Part shown: one piece after another, positions 45,760 through 55,955 of the stretch
Layout of the letters: every line of letters begins with the position of its first letter
How positions within the stretch are numbered: the stretch's first letter is position 1
Assembly (NCBI GenBank): GCA_018606645.1
Contig: JAGVRI010000010.1
Location: 62,001-126,000 of the forward strand
From: Chloroflexota bacterium
GTDB lineage: Bacteria > Chloroflexota > Anaerolineae > JAAYZQ01
Reading direction: 5' to 3'
Length of the DNA: 64,000 nucleotides
Position numbers and translations under genes: made by a program
Notes under the pieces: model-generated
Database searches by the model: none
The model's input: the letters and a program-made list of their open reading frames with translations, nothing else
Told to the model about the DNA's origin: nothing

Positions 45760-46245
45760 TCATGCCGTGGAAATCGCCTCGGCCAGCTCCAGAACCGCGT
45801 TCACGTCCAGGATGAGGACCAGCCGTTTATCCAGGGTGGCAATGCCTTCCAGAAACCGGCCGCTCAGACCGGCGATGCTCTCCGGCGGCGGCTGGATGGC
45901 CTCGGCGGGAATGGTCACAAACTCCCGCGCCGCGTCCACGATCAATCCCACCGTCCGGCCGTCGGCGTGGACGATGATCAGCCGCGTACGCAGGTCGTAG
46001 GGGATCTTTTCAAAGCCGAAACGAAGCCGCAGATTAATGGCCGGGATGACCCGCCCCCGCGACAGGACCACCCCCTCGACAAAGGGCGGGGCGTTGGGCA
46101 CCGGCGTGACATGCTCGATCATTTCCATCTGTTGCACAAACCGGCTACGGATGCCATAGCTGGTTTCCCCTAGTTGAAAGAGAACGTGGGGTTCTGAGAG
46201 AACGGGTGTCTCTGACATCTCTTCCTCCTCTTGGCTGGCAGACAC
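45760..46245 (-). CDS. cheW: CheW-like coupling protein
   Basis: VLFQLGETSYGIRSRFVQQMEMIEHVTPVPNAPPFVEGVVLSRGRVIPAINLRLRFG. Confidence 0.92.
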   Translation of the reverse strand: MSASQEEEEMSETPVLSEPHVLFQLGETSYGIRSRFVQQMEMIEHVTPVPNAPPFVEGVVLSRGRVIPAINLRLRFGFEKIPYDLRTRLIIVHADGRTVGLIVDAAREFVTIPAEAIQPPPESIAGLSGRFLEGIATLDKRLVLILDVNAVLELAEAISTA

Positions 46246-46249
46246 CGTT

Positions 46250-48232
46250 TCAGCCTGTGCCTCCGATCCGGGCCAATGCCCCGGCGTCGAGGATCAAAAT
46301 CGGTCGTCCGTCGCCCAATTCGGTGGCTCCGGCAATGCCGGGTTGCTGGACCAGAGGGTCGGTGATGGCATGAACGACGATCTCCTGCTGGCCCAGGATG
46401 CGGTCCACCACAATCCCGGCCCACTGGGGCGCCGCCCCGACGACAAAGGCATGATAGGCGCGCCTGGCGCGCGCTTCCAGGCCAAACCGATCGGCCAGTC
46501 GCACCAGGGGCAACACCCCTCCTCGATAGGAGATAATCTCTTCCCGGCCTCTGGTCACCGTCGTGATCTCGCCCGGCGCAATCTCCAGGACTTCCTGAAC
46601 GGCCGGCAGGGGCACGGCAAACGTCTGGCCGCCGACCGACACCAGCAGCGCATCCACGATGGCCAGGGTGAGGGGCAACTGGATGACAAAGCGCGTCCCC
46701 CGCCCGGGTTCGGTGTACAGGGTTAACGCGCCGCCCAGGTTCTCCACCGCGCTCTTGACCACCGACATGCCCACGCCGCGCCCACTGGCCCGGTCTGCTT
46801 CGTGGCGGGTGGAAAAGCCCGGCGCACACAGAATGTCCAATATGCGCGCTTCATCCAGGGAGCCATCGGCCTCCAGCCAACCCAGGACCCGGGCCCGCTC
46901 GGCAACCGCCTGTCGGTCCACCCCCCGCCCATCATCCTCGACTTCGATCACCACCCGATCGCCGGCCGTGGCGGCCCGCAACCAGATGCGCCCTTCGGCC
47001 GGTTTGCCCCGGGCGAGGCGCTCTTCGGCCGGCTCCAGGCCGTGGCTGACTGCATTGCGCACCAGATGGAGCAGGGGGTCGGCCATCCGCTCGACGACCA
47101 GCTTGTCCACCTCAGTTTCCTGGCCGCTCAACTCCATGATGACCCGCTGGCCTCTTTCGCGGGCCAGGTCCCGGACGGCAAACTGCATCCGCTCAAAGAC
47201 CTCGCCAATAGGGACCAGGCGCACCCGCATCACCCCTTCTCGCAGGTCGCGCAACTGGCGCTCCAGTGCGGTGTTGACCTCCTGCAGGGCCCGCCATTGC
47301 GCCGTCGGCATGGTCTTTTCCAGGTCTCGCAGCTTCCCCTCCAGGCGCGCGCGGCTGATGACCAGATCGCCCACCTTGCGCATCAGATCGTCGAGGCGCG
47401 AGAGCTCCACCCGCACCACGCCGGATGACAGGCTGGGGGCCCAAGAACCGACGCCCGGCTCAGGGGATGGGGCTGCAGCCGGGGGCGGTTCGTGCGGCGC
47501 CCAGCTCAGTCCATCATCCTGCCAGCCGTGAAAGCTTGATTCCTCCCGGCGGGTGGCGACCAGGAACTCGAAGAGGACCTGACCTCCCGGTTCCACCCGC
47601 GGGGTTGCGCTCAGGATATCGCCCGCTTCTTGCAAGCGGGCGCGGATCGTTTCGACGGTAATGCCCCGGCCGGCCAGTTCCGGGGCGGGCGTAAACTGGA
47701 AACGCCACACCGTCGCTCCATCCCGCCGGGCAGCAGTCACCCGCTCCGCCAGCCCGTCGGCAGCCGCCGCAACCGGGGCGACCGGCGCCGGCGGAGGACG
47801 GGTCGGAGCGGGAGCGGGCATGGCCGGGGTCAGCCACGCCGACAACCGATCCAGGATGGCCGCCGGGTCAGGAAGGGGCTGTCTGGCCTGGTGAGCGGCC
47901 ACGATCTGTTCCAGCGTCTGGGCCCCATCCATCATGGTGTCCAGCATCAAAGGGTCGAGGATCGCCTGGCCGGCGCGCAGAAGGCGCAGGAGGCTTTCCA
48001 TGCCGTGGGCAAGCTGCTCCGCCGGGCGGAGCCCCACCATGGCCGACAGCCCTTTCAGGGTGTGGAGATGGCGAAAGAGCTCATCCAGCCGCGCCGGATC
48101 GGCCGCAGAACCGGCTGCGACCGGTTCCAGGGCCAGGAGAAGGCGACGCACCGCCTTCAGGTGTTCCTCGCACTCGGCATAAAAGTCGTCGAGGAATTCG
48201 GAATAGAGCAGGTCCGGTTCCCCAGCCATCAT
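46250..48232 (-). CDS. cheA: Chemotaxis histidine kinase CheA
   Basis: Hpt HLHTLKGLSAMVG; MRLVPIGEVFERMQFAVRDLARERGQRV; HLVRNAVSHGLEPAEERLARGKP; C-terminal CheW-like domain. Confidence 0.96.
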   Translation of the reverse strand: MMAGEPDLLYSEFLDDFYAECEEHLKAVRRLLLALEPVAAGSAADPARLDELFRHLHTLKGLSAMVGLRPAEQLAHGMESLLRLLRAGQAILDPLMLDTMMDGAQTLEQIVAAHQARQPLPDPAAILDRLSAWLTPAMPAPAPTRPPPAPVAPVAAAADGLAERVTAARRDGATVWRFQFTPAPELAGRGITVETIRARLQEAGDILSATPRVEPGGQVLFEFLVATRREESSFHGWQDDGLSWAPHEPPPAAAPSPEPGVGSWAPSLSSGVVRVELSRLDDLMRKVGDLVISRARLEGKLRDLEKTMPTAQWRALQEVNTALERQLRDLREGVMRVRLVPIGEVFERMQFAVRDLARERGQRVIMELSGQETEVDKLVVERMADPLLHLVRNAVSHGLEPAEERLARGKPAEGRIWLRAATAGDRVVIEVEDDGRGVDRQAVAERARVLGWLEADGSLDEARILDILCAPGFSTRHEADRASGRGVGMSVVKSAVENLGGALTLYTEPGRGTRFVIQLPLTLAIVDALLVSVGGQTFAVPLPAVQEVLEIAPGEITTVTRGREEIISYRGGVLPLVRLADRFGLEARARRAYHAFVVGAAPQWAGIVVDRILGQQEIVVHAITDPLVQQPGIAGATELGDGRPILILDAGALARIGGTG

Positions 48233-48630
48233 TCCAACTCCAGCAATCGGCGCACATGCCCGGCCAGGGTCTGGGGTTCGTACGGTTTGGTGAGATAGAC
48301 TGACGCCCCGGCGGCGAGGGCAGCCGCCTGGCTGGTCGGGTCGTCGCGGGTGGTAAGCACGATGACCGGCAGATGGCGATAGGCAGCCTGTTGGCGCATG
48401 AACTGCAACAGGTCCAGCCCGTGCAGGTCCGGCATGTTCAGGTCCAGGATGACCAGGTGGGCGGGCGCCAGCGCCAGCCGCTCGATCGCTTCCAGGCCGC
48501 TGCCGGCCTGATCAAAATGAACGCCATCGAGATCGCGCAGGGAGGCCATCACCATCCGCCGCATGGTGGGCGAATCGTCTACGACCAGAATCCGTTTCAT
48601 TCCTTCCTCCCTCGACCGCCCTTCCTTCAC
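48229..48630 (-). CDS. CheY-like response regulator
   Basis: MKRILVVDDSPTMRRMVMASL...LVILDLNMPDLHGLDLLQ...VYLTKPYEP. Confidence 0.94.
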   Translation of the reverse strand: MKEGRSREEGMKRILVVDDSPTMRRMVMASLRDLDGVHFDQAGSGLEAIERLALAPAHLVILDLNMPDLHGLDLLQFMRQQAAYRHLPVIVLTTRDDPTSQAAALAAGASVYLTKPYEPQTLAGHVRRLLELE

Positions 48631-48641
48631 CCGGGTTGGCC

Positions 48642-51600
48642 TCAGCCCAGCGCCTCTTCGACCTTCTGGATCAAGGCTTCCAGGGTAAACGGTTTGGGCA
48701 AGAAGGCCACCCCCGCTTTGAGCACGCCATGAGTGGCAATGACATTTTCGGTGTAGCCCGACATGTACAAGACCCGCATCTCCGGCCGCCGGGCCTGTAG
48801 CCGGCGCGCCAGCTCGCCCCCTCCCATCTGGGGCATGACCACATCGGTCAGCAACAGGTGGATGGGACCTTCATGGGTCTCGCTGAGTTCCAGCGCCTCA
48901 ACCCCCTGGGTGGCAACCAGCACCTCATACCCGCTCTCCCGCAAAGCCTGGGTGATGAGCTGCCGAATATCGGCCGCATCCTCAACCACCAGCAACGTAG
49001 CCTGGCGGGGACGGCGCACTACAGCCGCCGAAGGCTCCAGGATGGCCGGCCTGGCCTCCGCCTCCCTCCCATCGCGCGGCAGATAGACCTTGAAGGTGCT
49101 TCCCTGCCCCACCTCGCTATAGACGCCGATATGGCCGCCATGGCGCTTGACAATGCCATACACCGTGGACAACCCCAACCCGGTGCCCTGCCCCGGCCCC
49201 TTGGTGGTGAAGAACGGCTCAAAGATACGCGCCTTGACCTCCTCGCTCATCCCCTCCCCGGTGTCGCTCACCGCCAACATCACATACTCCCCCGGCTCCA
49301 CCCCAAAGTGATGCTCGGTATAGACCCGATCCAGGACCACGTTGGCCGTCTCGATCAGCAGCCGCCCGCCCTGCGGCATGGCGTCGCGGGCGTTGACCGC
49401 CAGGTTGAGCAGCACCTGGTCGAGCTGGTTGGCGTCGCCCACCACCGGCCAGAGGTCCTCGCTCAGGGCCAGAACCAGTTCGATGTCCTCGCCCAGGAGG
49501 CGAGGCAGCATCCGGCTCATCTCGCGGATACTGTCGTTGAGGTCCACCCGCCGCGTCTCCAGCGGCGTCTGACGGCTGAAGGTCAACAGTTGTTTGGTCA
49601 GCTCGTTCGCGCGATGGCAGGCCTCCTGGATGCGTTCCAGTTGGACCTGGAGAGGGTCTTCGGCGTGGAGCTGTTTGCCCATCAGCCGCGCGCTGAGCTG
49701 GATGATGGTCAACAGGTTGTTGAAGTCGTGGGCCACCCCGCCGGCCAGCCGCCCGACCGCCTCCATCTTTTGTGCCTGGCGGAACTGCTCCTCCAGACTC
49801 ACCTCCTGGGTGACATCGCGACCGGTGCTCACATAGCCGACGATCTCGCCGGCTGCGTCGCGCAACGGGGCGATGGTCGTATCCTCGTAGTAGAGCTGAC
49901 CGTCCTTGCGGCGGTTAATGAACCGCCCCTGCCAGGCCTGCCCACTCTGGATCGTCTCCCACAGGCGGCGGTAGAAGGCAGCATCGTGCCGGCCGCTCTT
50001 GAACAGGCGCGGGGTCTGGCCCACCAGTTCAGCCCGGCTGTAGCCGCTGATCCGCTCCAGGGCGGGGTTGGCGTAGGTGATGACCCCCTGCCGGTCGGTG
50101 ATGAGCACCGACTCGGCCGCCTGCTCGACGGCGGTGCTGAGCCGCACCCGCTCCTCCTCCAGCCAGGCGCGGGCCAGCGCCCCGCCCACCTGCTCGGCTA
50201 CCCGCCAGGCCAGCTCGACCTCCTCCGAGGTGAAGCGACGGGCTTCTAACGCGTCCAGGCCCAGGCTGCCTACCACCTCCCCCTCGACGAGGAGGGGCAG
50301 GAGGAGGATCGAGGCGACGTCCCGCCGGCGCATCAGGTCGTGGACGGGCGACAGGCGCGGGTCGGAGGTAGCATCGTCAATGACCAGCGGCCGCTTTTCG
50401 GTGAGCAGGAACTGAAAGGAGGGGTTGCCCTCGACGGGGATGATCGCGCCCAGGGCGGAGGGTCGGCCCTCGGTGTGGTACTCGGCGACCACCACCGCTT
50501 CTGTCCGGGCGGCGTTGAGGAGGGCGGCGCCGCTCTGGGGCAGTTGGAAGGCGAGGGCCAGCTCACGGCAGGCGGTTTCCAGGATCGTCTCCACGCGGGA
50601 GGTGGTGGCCGAGGCGGCGATGACCCGGTTGAGGAGAGCCAGTTCGCGGTTACGGCGTCGGGCCTCCTCGTACAGCCGCGCGTTCTCCAGGGCGATGGCG
50701 GCATGGGCGGCCAGCATCTCTAACAACTTCAGGTCCTCATCGGTAAAGGCGTCTGGCCGGTAGCTCTGGGTGGAGAGCGCCCCGATGATCCGCTCCCCGA
50801 GACGCATTGGAGCGACCAGGAGTGAACGGACCGACTCAGCCGCGCCAAAATGAACCCCGCGCGCTGCGTCCTGCGCCGCCAGGTCGTCGATCTTGAGCGA
50901 CTGGCCGGTGATCATGACGCGGCCGGTCAGGCCCTGTTCGAGGGGGAGGCGAAGCCCGGGCCAGCGCCCACCGCGGTCGATCAGATACACGCCGACGCTT
51001 TCGCCCCGAGATTCATCCAGCAGGGCGATCACAAACGCCTCGCACGGCATCAGCCGGGCCACGGCCTGGTGGATGGCGGTATAGACCTGCTCCGGATCCG
51101 TCCGTTCGCGGGTGGCCAGCTCCAGGCTCACCTCGCGCAGCACCTCCAGCCGCGCCGACCAGCGGCTGAGCGTCTCCTCGGCCTCTTTGCGGGCGGTGAT
51201 GTCGCGGGCGACTCCTTCCAGCGCGATCAGATTCCCGTCCGGATCATAGACCGGCACGTTGATCTGCTCGGTCCAGAAGACGTGGCCATCTTTGTGCACC
51301 CAGCGCAGGGTGAGGGGTGTGTGAAAGGCGCCCTCTCCCTGAAAATAGGCCTCCAGCAGCGGCCGATCGTCGGGGTGGACCAGCTTGAGCCCCAGTTGGG
51401 GGTCGGCGTAATGTTCCTCCGGCGTGTAACCGGTCATCCCTGTCGCTGCGGGATTGACGTAGGTGAAGCGCGGCTTGGGAACAAATTCATAGCGGTAGAT
51501 CAGGTCCCGGGCGCTCTCGGCCAGCCGGCGGAACCTCTCCTCACTCTCGCGCAGCGCGGCAGCGGCTGCTTCCTCATAGGCCAGCAACGCGGCCAGGTCG

Positions 51601-51965
51601 TGGAGGAGAATCAACGCCCCCCGGATTCGGCCGGCGTCCGGGAGGGGAAACATGCGGACCTCGGGGCGGATCGGCGGGTCAAAGGGTCGGCCAAGTTGAT
51701 GCAGGGCCGGCGAAAGGACGCGCGGCTGTCCCTCGGTCAGGACCGAGCGCAGCGCCTGCCAGACCGTCGGGGGCAGCTCCGGAAGGAGTTCGGCCAGAGG
51801 GCGGCCCTGGGCCGTGTCGGACGGGATGCCGGTGCGCACCGCCAGCCACTCATTCCACAGGATGACGCGCTCCCGCTCATCGAGGACCAGCACGCCCAGG
51901 TCGCTGGCGTCGAGAAAGACCTGGATCAGCGTCTGGATCAAGGGAAGAGAAAGGCTGTCGAGCAT
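48642..51965 (-). CDS. Multi-domain hybrid sensor kinase (PAS-PAS-GAF-GAF-PAS-HisKA-HATPase-REC)
   Basis: Start reassigned to [15 protein letters not shown] at 51965; [22 protein letters not shown]-box; C-terminal receiver [18 protein letters not shown]. Confidence 0.9.
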   Translation of the reverse strand: MLDSLSLPLIQTLIQVFLDASDLGVLVLDERERVILWNEWLAVRTGIPSDTAQGRPLAELLPELPPTVWQALRSVLTEGQPRVLSPALHQLGRPFDPPIRPEVRMFPLPDAGRIRGALILLHDLAALLAYEEAAAAALRESEERFRRLAESARDLIYRYEFVPKPRFTYVNPAATGMTGYTPEEHYADPQLGLKLVHPDDRPLLEAYFQGEGAFHTPLTLRWVHKDGHVFWTEQINVPVYDPDGNLIALEGVARDITARKEAEETLSRWSARLEVLREVSLELATRERTDPEQVYTAIHQAVARLMPCEAFVIALLDESRGESVGVYLIDRGGRWPGLRLPLEQGLTGRVMITGQSLKIDDLAAQDAARGVHFGAAESVRSLLVAPMRLGERIIGALSTQSYRPDAFTDEDLKLLEMLAAHAAIALENARLYEEARRRNRELALLNRVIAASATTSRVETILETACRELALAFQLPQSGAALLNAARTEAVVVAEYHTEGRPSALGAIIPVEGNPSFQFLLTEKRPLVIDDATSDPRLSPVHDLMRRRDVASILLLPLLVEGEVVGSLGLDALEARRFTSEEVELAWRVAEQVGGALARAWLEEERVRLSTAVEQAAESVLITDRQGVITYANPALERISGYSRAELVGQTPRLFKSGRHDAAFYRRLWETIQSGQAWQGRFINRRKDGQLYYEDTTIAPLRDAAGEIVGYVSTGRDVTQEVSLEEQFRQAQKMEAVGRLAGGVAHDFNNLLTIIQLSARLMGKQLHAEDPLQVQLERIQEACHRANELTKQLLTFSRQTPLETRRVDLNDSIREMSRMLPRLLGEDIELVLALSEDLWPVVGDANQLDQVLLNLAVNARDAMPQGGRLLIETANVVLDRVYTEHHFGVEPGEYVMLAVSDTGEGMSEEVKARIFEPFFTTKGPGQGTGLGLSTVYGIVKRHGGHIGVYSEVGQGSTFKVYLPRDGREAEARPAILEPSAAVVRRPRQATLLVVEDAADIRQLITQALRESGYEVLVATQGVEALELSETHEGPIHLLLTDVVMPQMGGGELARRLQARRPEMRVLYMSGYTENVIATHGVLKAGVAFLPKPFTLEALIQKVEEALG

Positions 51966-51988
51966 GGGGTTCCTCCCACCGATCTGGT

Positions 51989-52966
51989 TTATCGGGTCAG
52001 CCTGGTCAACAGCCGCGCCACATCCGCCTGGGGCATGATCAGGATGAGATAGGTGATCAACTCGGTGTCGCTGATCGTCAGGCTGCTCAAAAAGACCACG
52101 GCCCACGCTGCCCCCGGTAACAGGCGGAGCAGCGAACTCACGGCGGTGGGGCCGGAGAGGTTCACGCTCATCTGGGGAATGCCCACCTGAAGCCGCACCT
52201 GGAGCTGGTTGCCGAGGGTGGCGAGGGCGGCGTTGAGGATGATGTTGCCCGCCTCGGACAGGACCGATTGTTCCGTCGGCGAAAGACGGGCCAACTCCGA
52301 CTCGCCGCCCCAGAGGGTGCGCACCAGGAGCAGAGCGTGGATCGGCGGTAAGACCAGGGCCGCCACCCCCTCCAGCGGGCCGCTGAACCGCTGCTGGACG
52401 AGGGTGCCGACGGCCGGGACCTGGCACTCGAAGAAGGCCCGCAGCCCGGCGGTGGTCATCACTTCTACCTTGGGCACCTTCAACAGGCACGGTCGTTCCA
52501 GGAGCACGCTCAGTGCCTGGGCGGCCTGGCCCATGGCGATGTTCATCAGCTCGGTAAAGGCGTCCAGTTGCAGGTCCGACAGGGTCGTCAGGTCGGCCGG
52601 CCCGATCAATTCACACACGGCTTCCAGGACCTTGTCGGTCGGCTCGGTCTTGCTCAGAAAGCGGGAAGCGCCGGCGGCGAACGCCTGTTCCTGGGTGGCT
52701 CGTTGCACATCGGCCGAGTAGGTGAGGATGGGGACGGATGGCCGGCGCGCTCGCAGCCGGCGGATCACCTCCAAACCATCCATGTCCGGCATCAGCAGGT
52801 CCACGGTGATCAGATCGGGATCGACCGCATCCAGCATCTCCAGCGCCACGCGGCCCCCCTCCGCTTCGGCGACAGTGTACCCAGCATGGCTCAGCAGAGC
52901 CTTTAACCGATGACGCGCATAGGCAGAGTCGTCAATGATCAAGACCTTCCCGGCCATCCTCTCCAC
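51989..52966 (-). CDS. Receiver-CheC fusion protein
   Basis: N-terminal REC (VLIIDDSAYARHRLKALLSHAGY...LITVDLLMPDMDGLEV) plus CheC-like C-terminus (FTELMNIAMGQAAQALSVLLERP, VLSEAGNIILNAALATLGNQL). Confidence 0.88.
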   Translation of the reverse strand: MERMAGKVLIIDDSAYARHRLKALLSHAGYTVAEAEGGRVALEMLDAVDPDLITVDLLMPDMDGLEVIRRLRARRPSVPILTYSADVQRATQEQAFAAGASRFLSKTEPTDKVLEAVCELIGPADLTTLSDLQLDAFTELMNIAMGQAAQALSVLLERPCLLKVPKVEVMTTAGLRAFFECQVPAVGTLVQQRFSGPLEGVAALVLPPIHALLLVRTLWGGESELARLSPTEQSVLSEAGNIILNAALATLGNQLQVRLQVGIPQMSVNLSGPTAVSSLLRLLPGAAWAVVFLSSLTISDTELITYLILIMPQADVARLLTRLTR

Positions 52967-53005
52967 CTCATCTTCACGTTCAAGGCTCGATCCAAAGCTG
53001 ACGTA

Positions 53006-53035
53006 ATTATACTAAAAATTGCTCATGCTGTCCAA
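53006..53035 (-). promoter_or_regulatory. Candidate promoter of the chemosensory operon: TTGGAC-18-TATAAT
   Basis: -35 rc of gtccaa 53030-53035; -10 rc of attata 53006-53011. Confidence 0.6.
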
Positions 53036-53047
53036 TATTCCGAACTG

Positions 53048-53195
53048 GCGGTTCACGGCTGCTGCCAGGTCAAGCCCCCAATGGGAGCCGAGGCTTCCGC
53101 CGGAACGGAATCACGCCGAACCCCAGCTCAAGCTTCTCCTCCTGCGCTGTTCCGCAACGCCGCAGCGGGCTTGTCAACCACCTGGCAATAGCCGT
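53048..53195 (+). repeat. Dispersed intergenic repeat family 2, copy B
   Basis: GAGGCTTCCGCCGGAACGGAATCACGCCGAACCCCAGCTCAAGCTTCTCCTCCTGCGCTGTTCCGCAACGCCGCAGC; imperfect terminal inverted repeat 53056-53070 / 53180-53194. Confidence 0.8.
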
Positions 53196-53423
53196 TATTC
53201 ATTCATGGAGAGCTGCTGCATCGTCCGGCCTGAGGCAAGGCATTCCCGGCAATGGCGTATAAAGACACTCGGCTCTGGCCAATTCGCGGTGGTTGCAGTG
53301 GCAGGTGGTCAACGGGAATGCCTCGCTTCCTATGTGGTCAATGGAGAATGCAACCGCCTTGTAACCGCGTGGGCCGGACACTGACCGCCGTGGGATGAAA
53401 TTGGACTGCGATAGCTCACCCGC

Positions 53424-54614
53424 TCAAATCCACCGCACCCGCTGGCGGGGCAGGTTGCGGCCTTTCCACATCGCCCGGCCCGTCGCCGTCCAGAGCATCG
53501 ATCGAAAAGCGATAAAGACCAGCAACAGGACGTGGATCGGATAGAGAAAGGCCAGGTAGAGGGGAAAGCGGAGACGGGCCATGACGATTCCCCACAGGGC
53601 CAGCATCTCCGCCGCGGCCAGCACCGCCGGCCACACGGCGAACGTCTGGCTGCCCAGCCCCAGCGCCCGGAGCGCCAGCACCAGCAGCGGTTCTTCGCTG
53701 ATCAGCAGGACCCACAGCCAGACAAACAGGTACTCGGCCAGCCGAAAGTCAAAGACGGCAAACAAGTTCTTGGTGAACCCCTCCAGCGCCCCGCGAAACC
53801 CGGAATACATCCGGCAACATACCAATTCTCCGGCATCCACCACCCGCCAGCGGAGGCGGTGCTCCTTCACCCGCCGTCCCAGGGCAATGTCATCGATCGG
53901 GCTGGTGCGTACCGCCGCGTGCCCCCCCACCGCCTCGTAGGCCGTCCGGCGGAAGAACATCCATTGCCCATTGGTTAAGGAAAGGTCGGGGGTGCGCACC
54001 CGATGGGCCAGCGCAATCGGCAAAAAGGAGAAGAAGCACCAGAAGACGGCCGGTATCGTCAGCCGCTCCCCCCAGGTGAGCAAGCGCTGGCGGAGAAAGC
54101 CGCTGAGCAGATCGGCTCGCTCCGCGCACAATGCCGCCACGCCCGCCTGGAGCATCTGGGGATGATGGAGCGTATCGGCGTCGGTAAAGAGCAACAGTTC
54201 GCCCGATGCTGCTTCGGCCAGTTGCTGACAGGCCCAGTGCTTGCCCAGCCAGCCCTCTGGCAGCGGCCGGCCGGTCAGGACCCGCAGTCGATCGTGGGCG
54301 TGGTCCAGTTCGGCCAGCAGCTCGGCCGTGCCGTCCACCGAGCCATCATCCAGCACCAGGACCTCAAAGTCGGGGTAGTCCTGCGCCAATAACGAGCGCA
54401 GGCAGTCCCCGATCACGGCGTGCTCGTTTCGGACCGGGATCAGGACCGAAACGCGCGGGAAACGCACCGGACTGGGATAACTCCGGAGACGCCGTAGCGC
54501 CAACAGGTTACTGAGCGCAATAAGGAGCAGAATCCCCACAAAGACGACAATGCCAACCTGATGGCGGAACCAAAAGGGGGTCAACCCCGCCTCCCCAGCC
54601 GACGCCGCAGCCAC
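53424..54614 (-). CDS. Membrane-associated family 2 glycosyltransferase
   Basis: VSVLIPVRNEHAVIGDCLRSLLAQDYPDFEVLVLDDGSVDGT, FTDADTLHHP, TM helices at both ends. Confidence 0.9.
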   Translation of the reverse strand: MAAASAGEAGLTPFWFRHQVGIVVFVGILLLIALSNLLALRRLRSYPSPVRFPRVSVLIPVRNEHAVIGDCLRSLLAQDYPDFEVLVLDDGSVDGTAELLAELDHAHDRLRVLTGRPLPEGWLGKHWACQQLAEAASGELLLFTDADTLHHPQMLQAGVAALCAERADLLSGFLRQRLLTWGERLTIPAVFWCFFSFLPIALAHRVRTPDLSLTNGQWMFFRRTAYEAVGGHAAVRTSPIDDIALGRRVKEHRLRWRVVDAGELVCCRMYSGFRGALEGFTKNLFAVFDFRLAEYLFVWLWVLLISEEPLLVLALRALGLGSQTFAVWPAVLAAAEMLALWGIVMARLRFPLYLAFLYPIHVLLLVFIAFRSMLWTATGRAMWKGRNLPRQRVRWI

Positions 54615-55381
54615 GGCCGCAGCCGGGGCGGGTTCCGCAGCTCAGACCAATGCTTGCCGAGGACCACGAGCAGGTTGCCCACCCAGACGACCAGCAAGGA
54701 AGATGATGCACCTGAACCCAGCAGATAGAGCAGGAGCGCCACCATCCCCAGGACCGCCGACCAGGCATCGGTCGCGTTGACGGCGATGGCCAGCAAGAGG
54801 GTCAGTCCCAACACCGTCGGCCCAGCCCACAGGGTCAGCCCACTCCAGACGCCGAAGGTGACGGCCACCGCCTTGCCGCCCCGAAATCGCAGGAGGGGCG
54901 AAAAGGCATGTCCGGCAATGGGAGCCAGCGCCACCGGGACCAGAGGCCAACCACTCAGACCGGCCTCAAAGTGGGCCAGACCCACCGGCACTGCGCCCTT
55001 CAAATAGTCCAACAGCACGGCCGGCACTCCGGCTCGCCATCCACCAGCGCGCCAGGCGTTGGCTGCACCAGGGTTACCATCCCCGTAGCGGCGAACGTCA
55101 GATCGGGCGATGAGACGGCCCATCCAGACGGAGAAGGGAAGCGAGCCAGCGAGGAAACCCAGAACCGTCCACAGCAGCACCGCCCCGAAAGACGGCCCCG
55201 CCGGAAATAAACTGCCCACCGGCGTCCAGTAGTGCTGCATCGTATCGGGCGGGATATCTGCTCCCTCAAAGAACGGCTGGTGGGCCTGCACCGGCGCTGC
55301 AGCCAGGAGCAGCCCGATCAGGGACAGCCCCGCCGACAGCACCCGGATGCCCCATGGCTGCAGACTCCGGGTGGGGTGCAT
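54581..55381 (-). CDS. plsY: Glycerol-3-phosphate acyltransferase PlsY, with about 75-aa N-terminal extension
   Basis: GSLPFSVWMGRLIARSDVRRYGDGNPGAANAWRAGGW, GHAFSPLLRFRGGKAVAVTFG. Confidence 0.9.
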   Translation of the reverse strand: MHPTRSLQPWGIRVLSAGLSLIGLLLAAAPVQAHQPFFEGADIPPDTMQHYWTPVGSLFPAGPSFGAVLLWTVLGFLAGSLPFSVWMGRLIARSDVRRYGDGNPGAANAWRAGGWRAGVPAVLLDYLKGAVPVGLAHFEAGLSGWPLVPVALAPIAGHAFSPLLRFRGGKAVAVTFGVWSGLTLWAGPTVLGLTLLLAIAVNATDAWSAVLGMVALLLYLLGSGASSSLLVVWVGNLLVVLGKHWSELRNPPRLRPWLRRRLGRRG

Positions 55382-55384
55382 TCG

Positions 55385-55735
55385 CTAGATCCCGATCCGG
55401 ACACGCCCGTTCTCCGTCCGAACCGGGTACACTGGAAGGGCGTGCTCCCGCCGCAGAGCGCCCAGCACCCGCCCTACCCCTGGCGGCCACGGGCTCCACT
55501 CCGCCACTTCTCCGGTCTGCAAAGAGAAGGCACTGCGGTGCCGCGGACAGACCAGAAATCCGTCGTCGGTGATCCTGCCGTTTTTCAGCGAGGCGCCCAG
55601 ATGGGGGCAGCGGGCGGCAACAGCATAGATCTGCCCCTGGTAGCGAATCAGGAGGATGGGGGCGCCCTCCACCTCGACCACCTCCCGCACCCCCTCGGGC
55701 AGGCGGCTTTCATCCAGAATGTCCAACCATTTCAT
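55385..55735 (-). CDS. Rieske [2Fe-2S] ferredoxin-like protein
   Basis: CPHLGASLKNGRITDDGFLVCPRHRSAFSLQTG (CxH...CxxH). Confidence 0.92.
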   Translation of the reverse strand: MKWLDILDESRLPEGVREVVEVEGAPILLIRYQGQIYAVAARCPHLGASLKNGRITDDGFLVCPRHRSAFSLQTGEVAEWSPWPPGVGRVLGALRREHALPVYPVRTENGRVRIGI

Positions 55736-55809
55736 CGCAAGGTCCCTTTCATTGGTGCCACTCTATTCGTGCCCCACTAAATCGCGCGAGAGGAGTATAG
55801 TTGTACCCC

Positions 55810-55839
55810 AGTATACCATCCCCGCGCGTTCTCTGTCAA
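55810..55839 (-). promoter_or_regulatory. Promoter TTGACA-18-TATACT upstream of the Rieske-plsY-GT2 operon
   Basis: -35 rc of tgtcaa 55834-55839; -10 rc of agtata 55810-55815. Confidence 0.7.
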
Positions 55840-55955
55840 ACCATTGCGTTCCGTCATGTACGAGGTGACCAAGATGTAGCCCAGGGGAGCGGCTTGGCGC
55901 CTCCCCCTGCCTTGAGGTTCGCTCTTTCGACCCGGCCCGTGGTATAATGGTCGTC

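Noticed and set aside
53239-53322. Inverted repeat AGGCATTCCCG / CGGGAATGCCT in the gap upstream of the GT2 gene's 3' side
   Set aside because: Arms are 11 bp and 64 nt apart in a region with no gene or promoter that clarifies a role; too weak to call.
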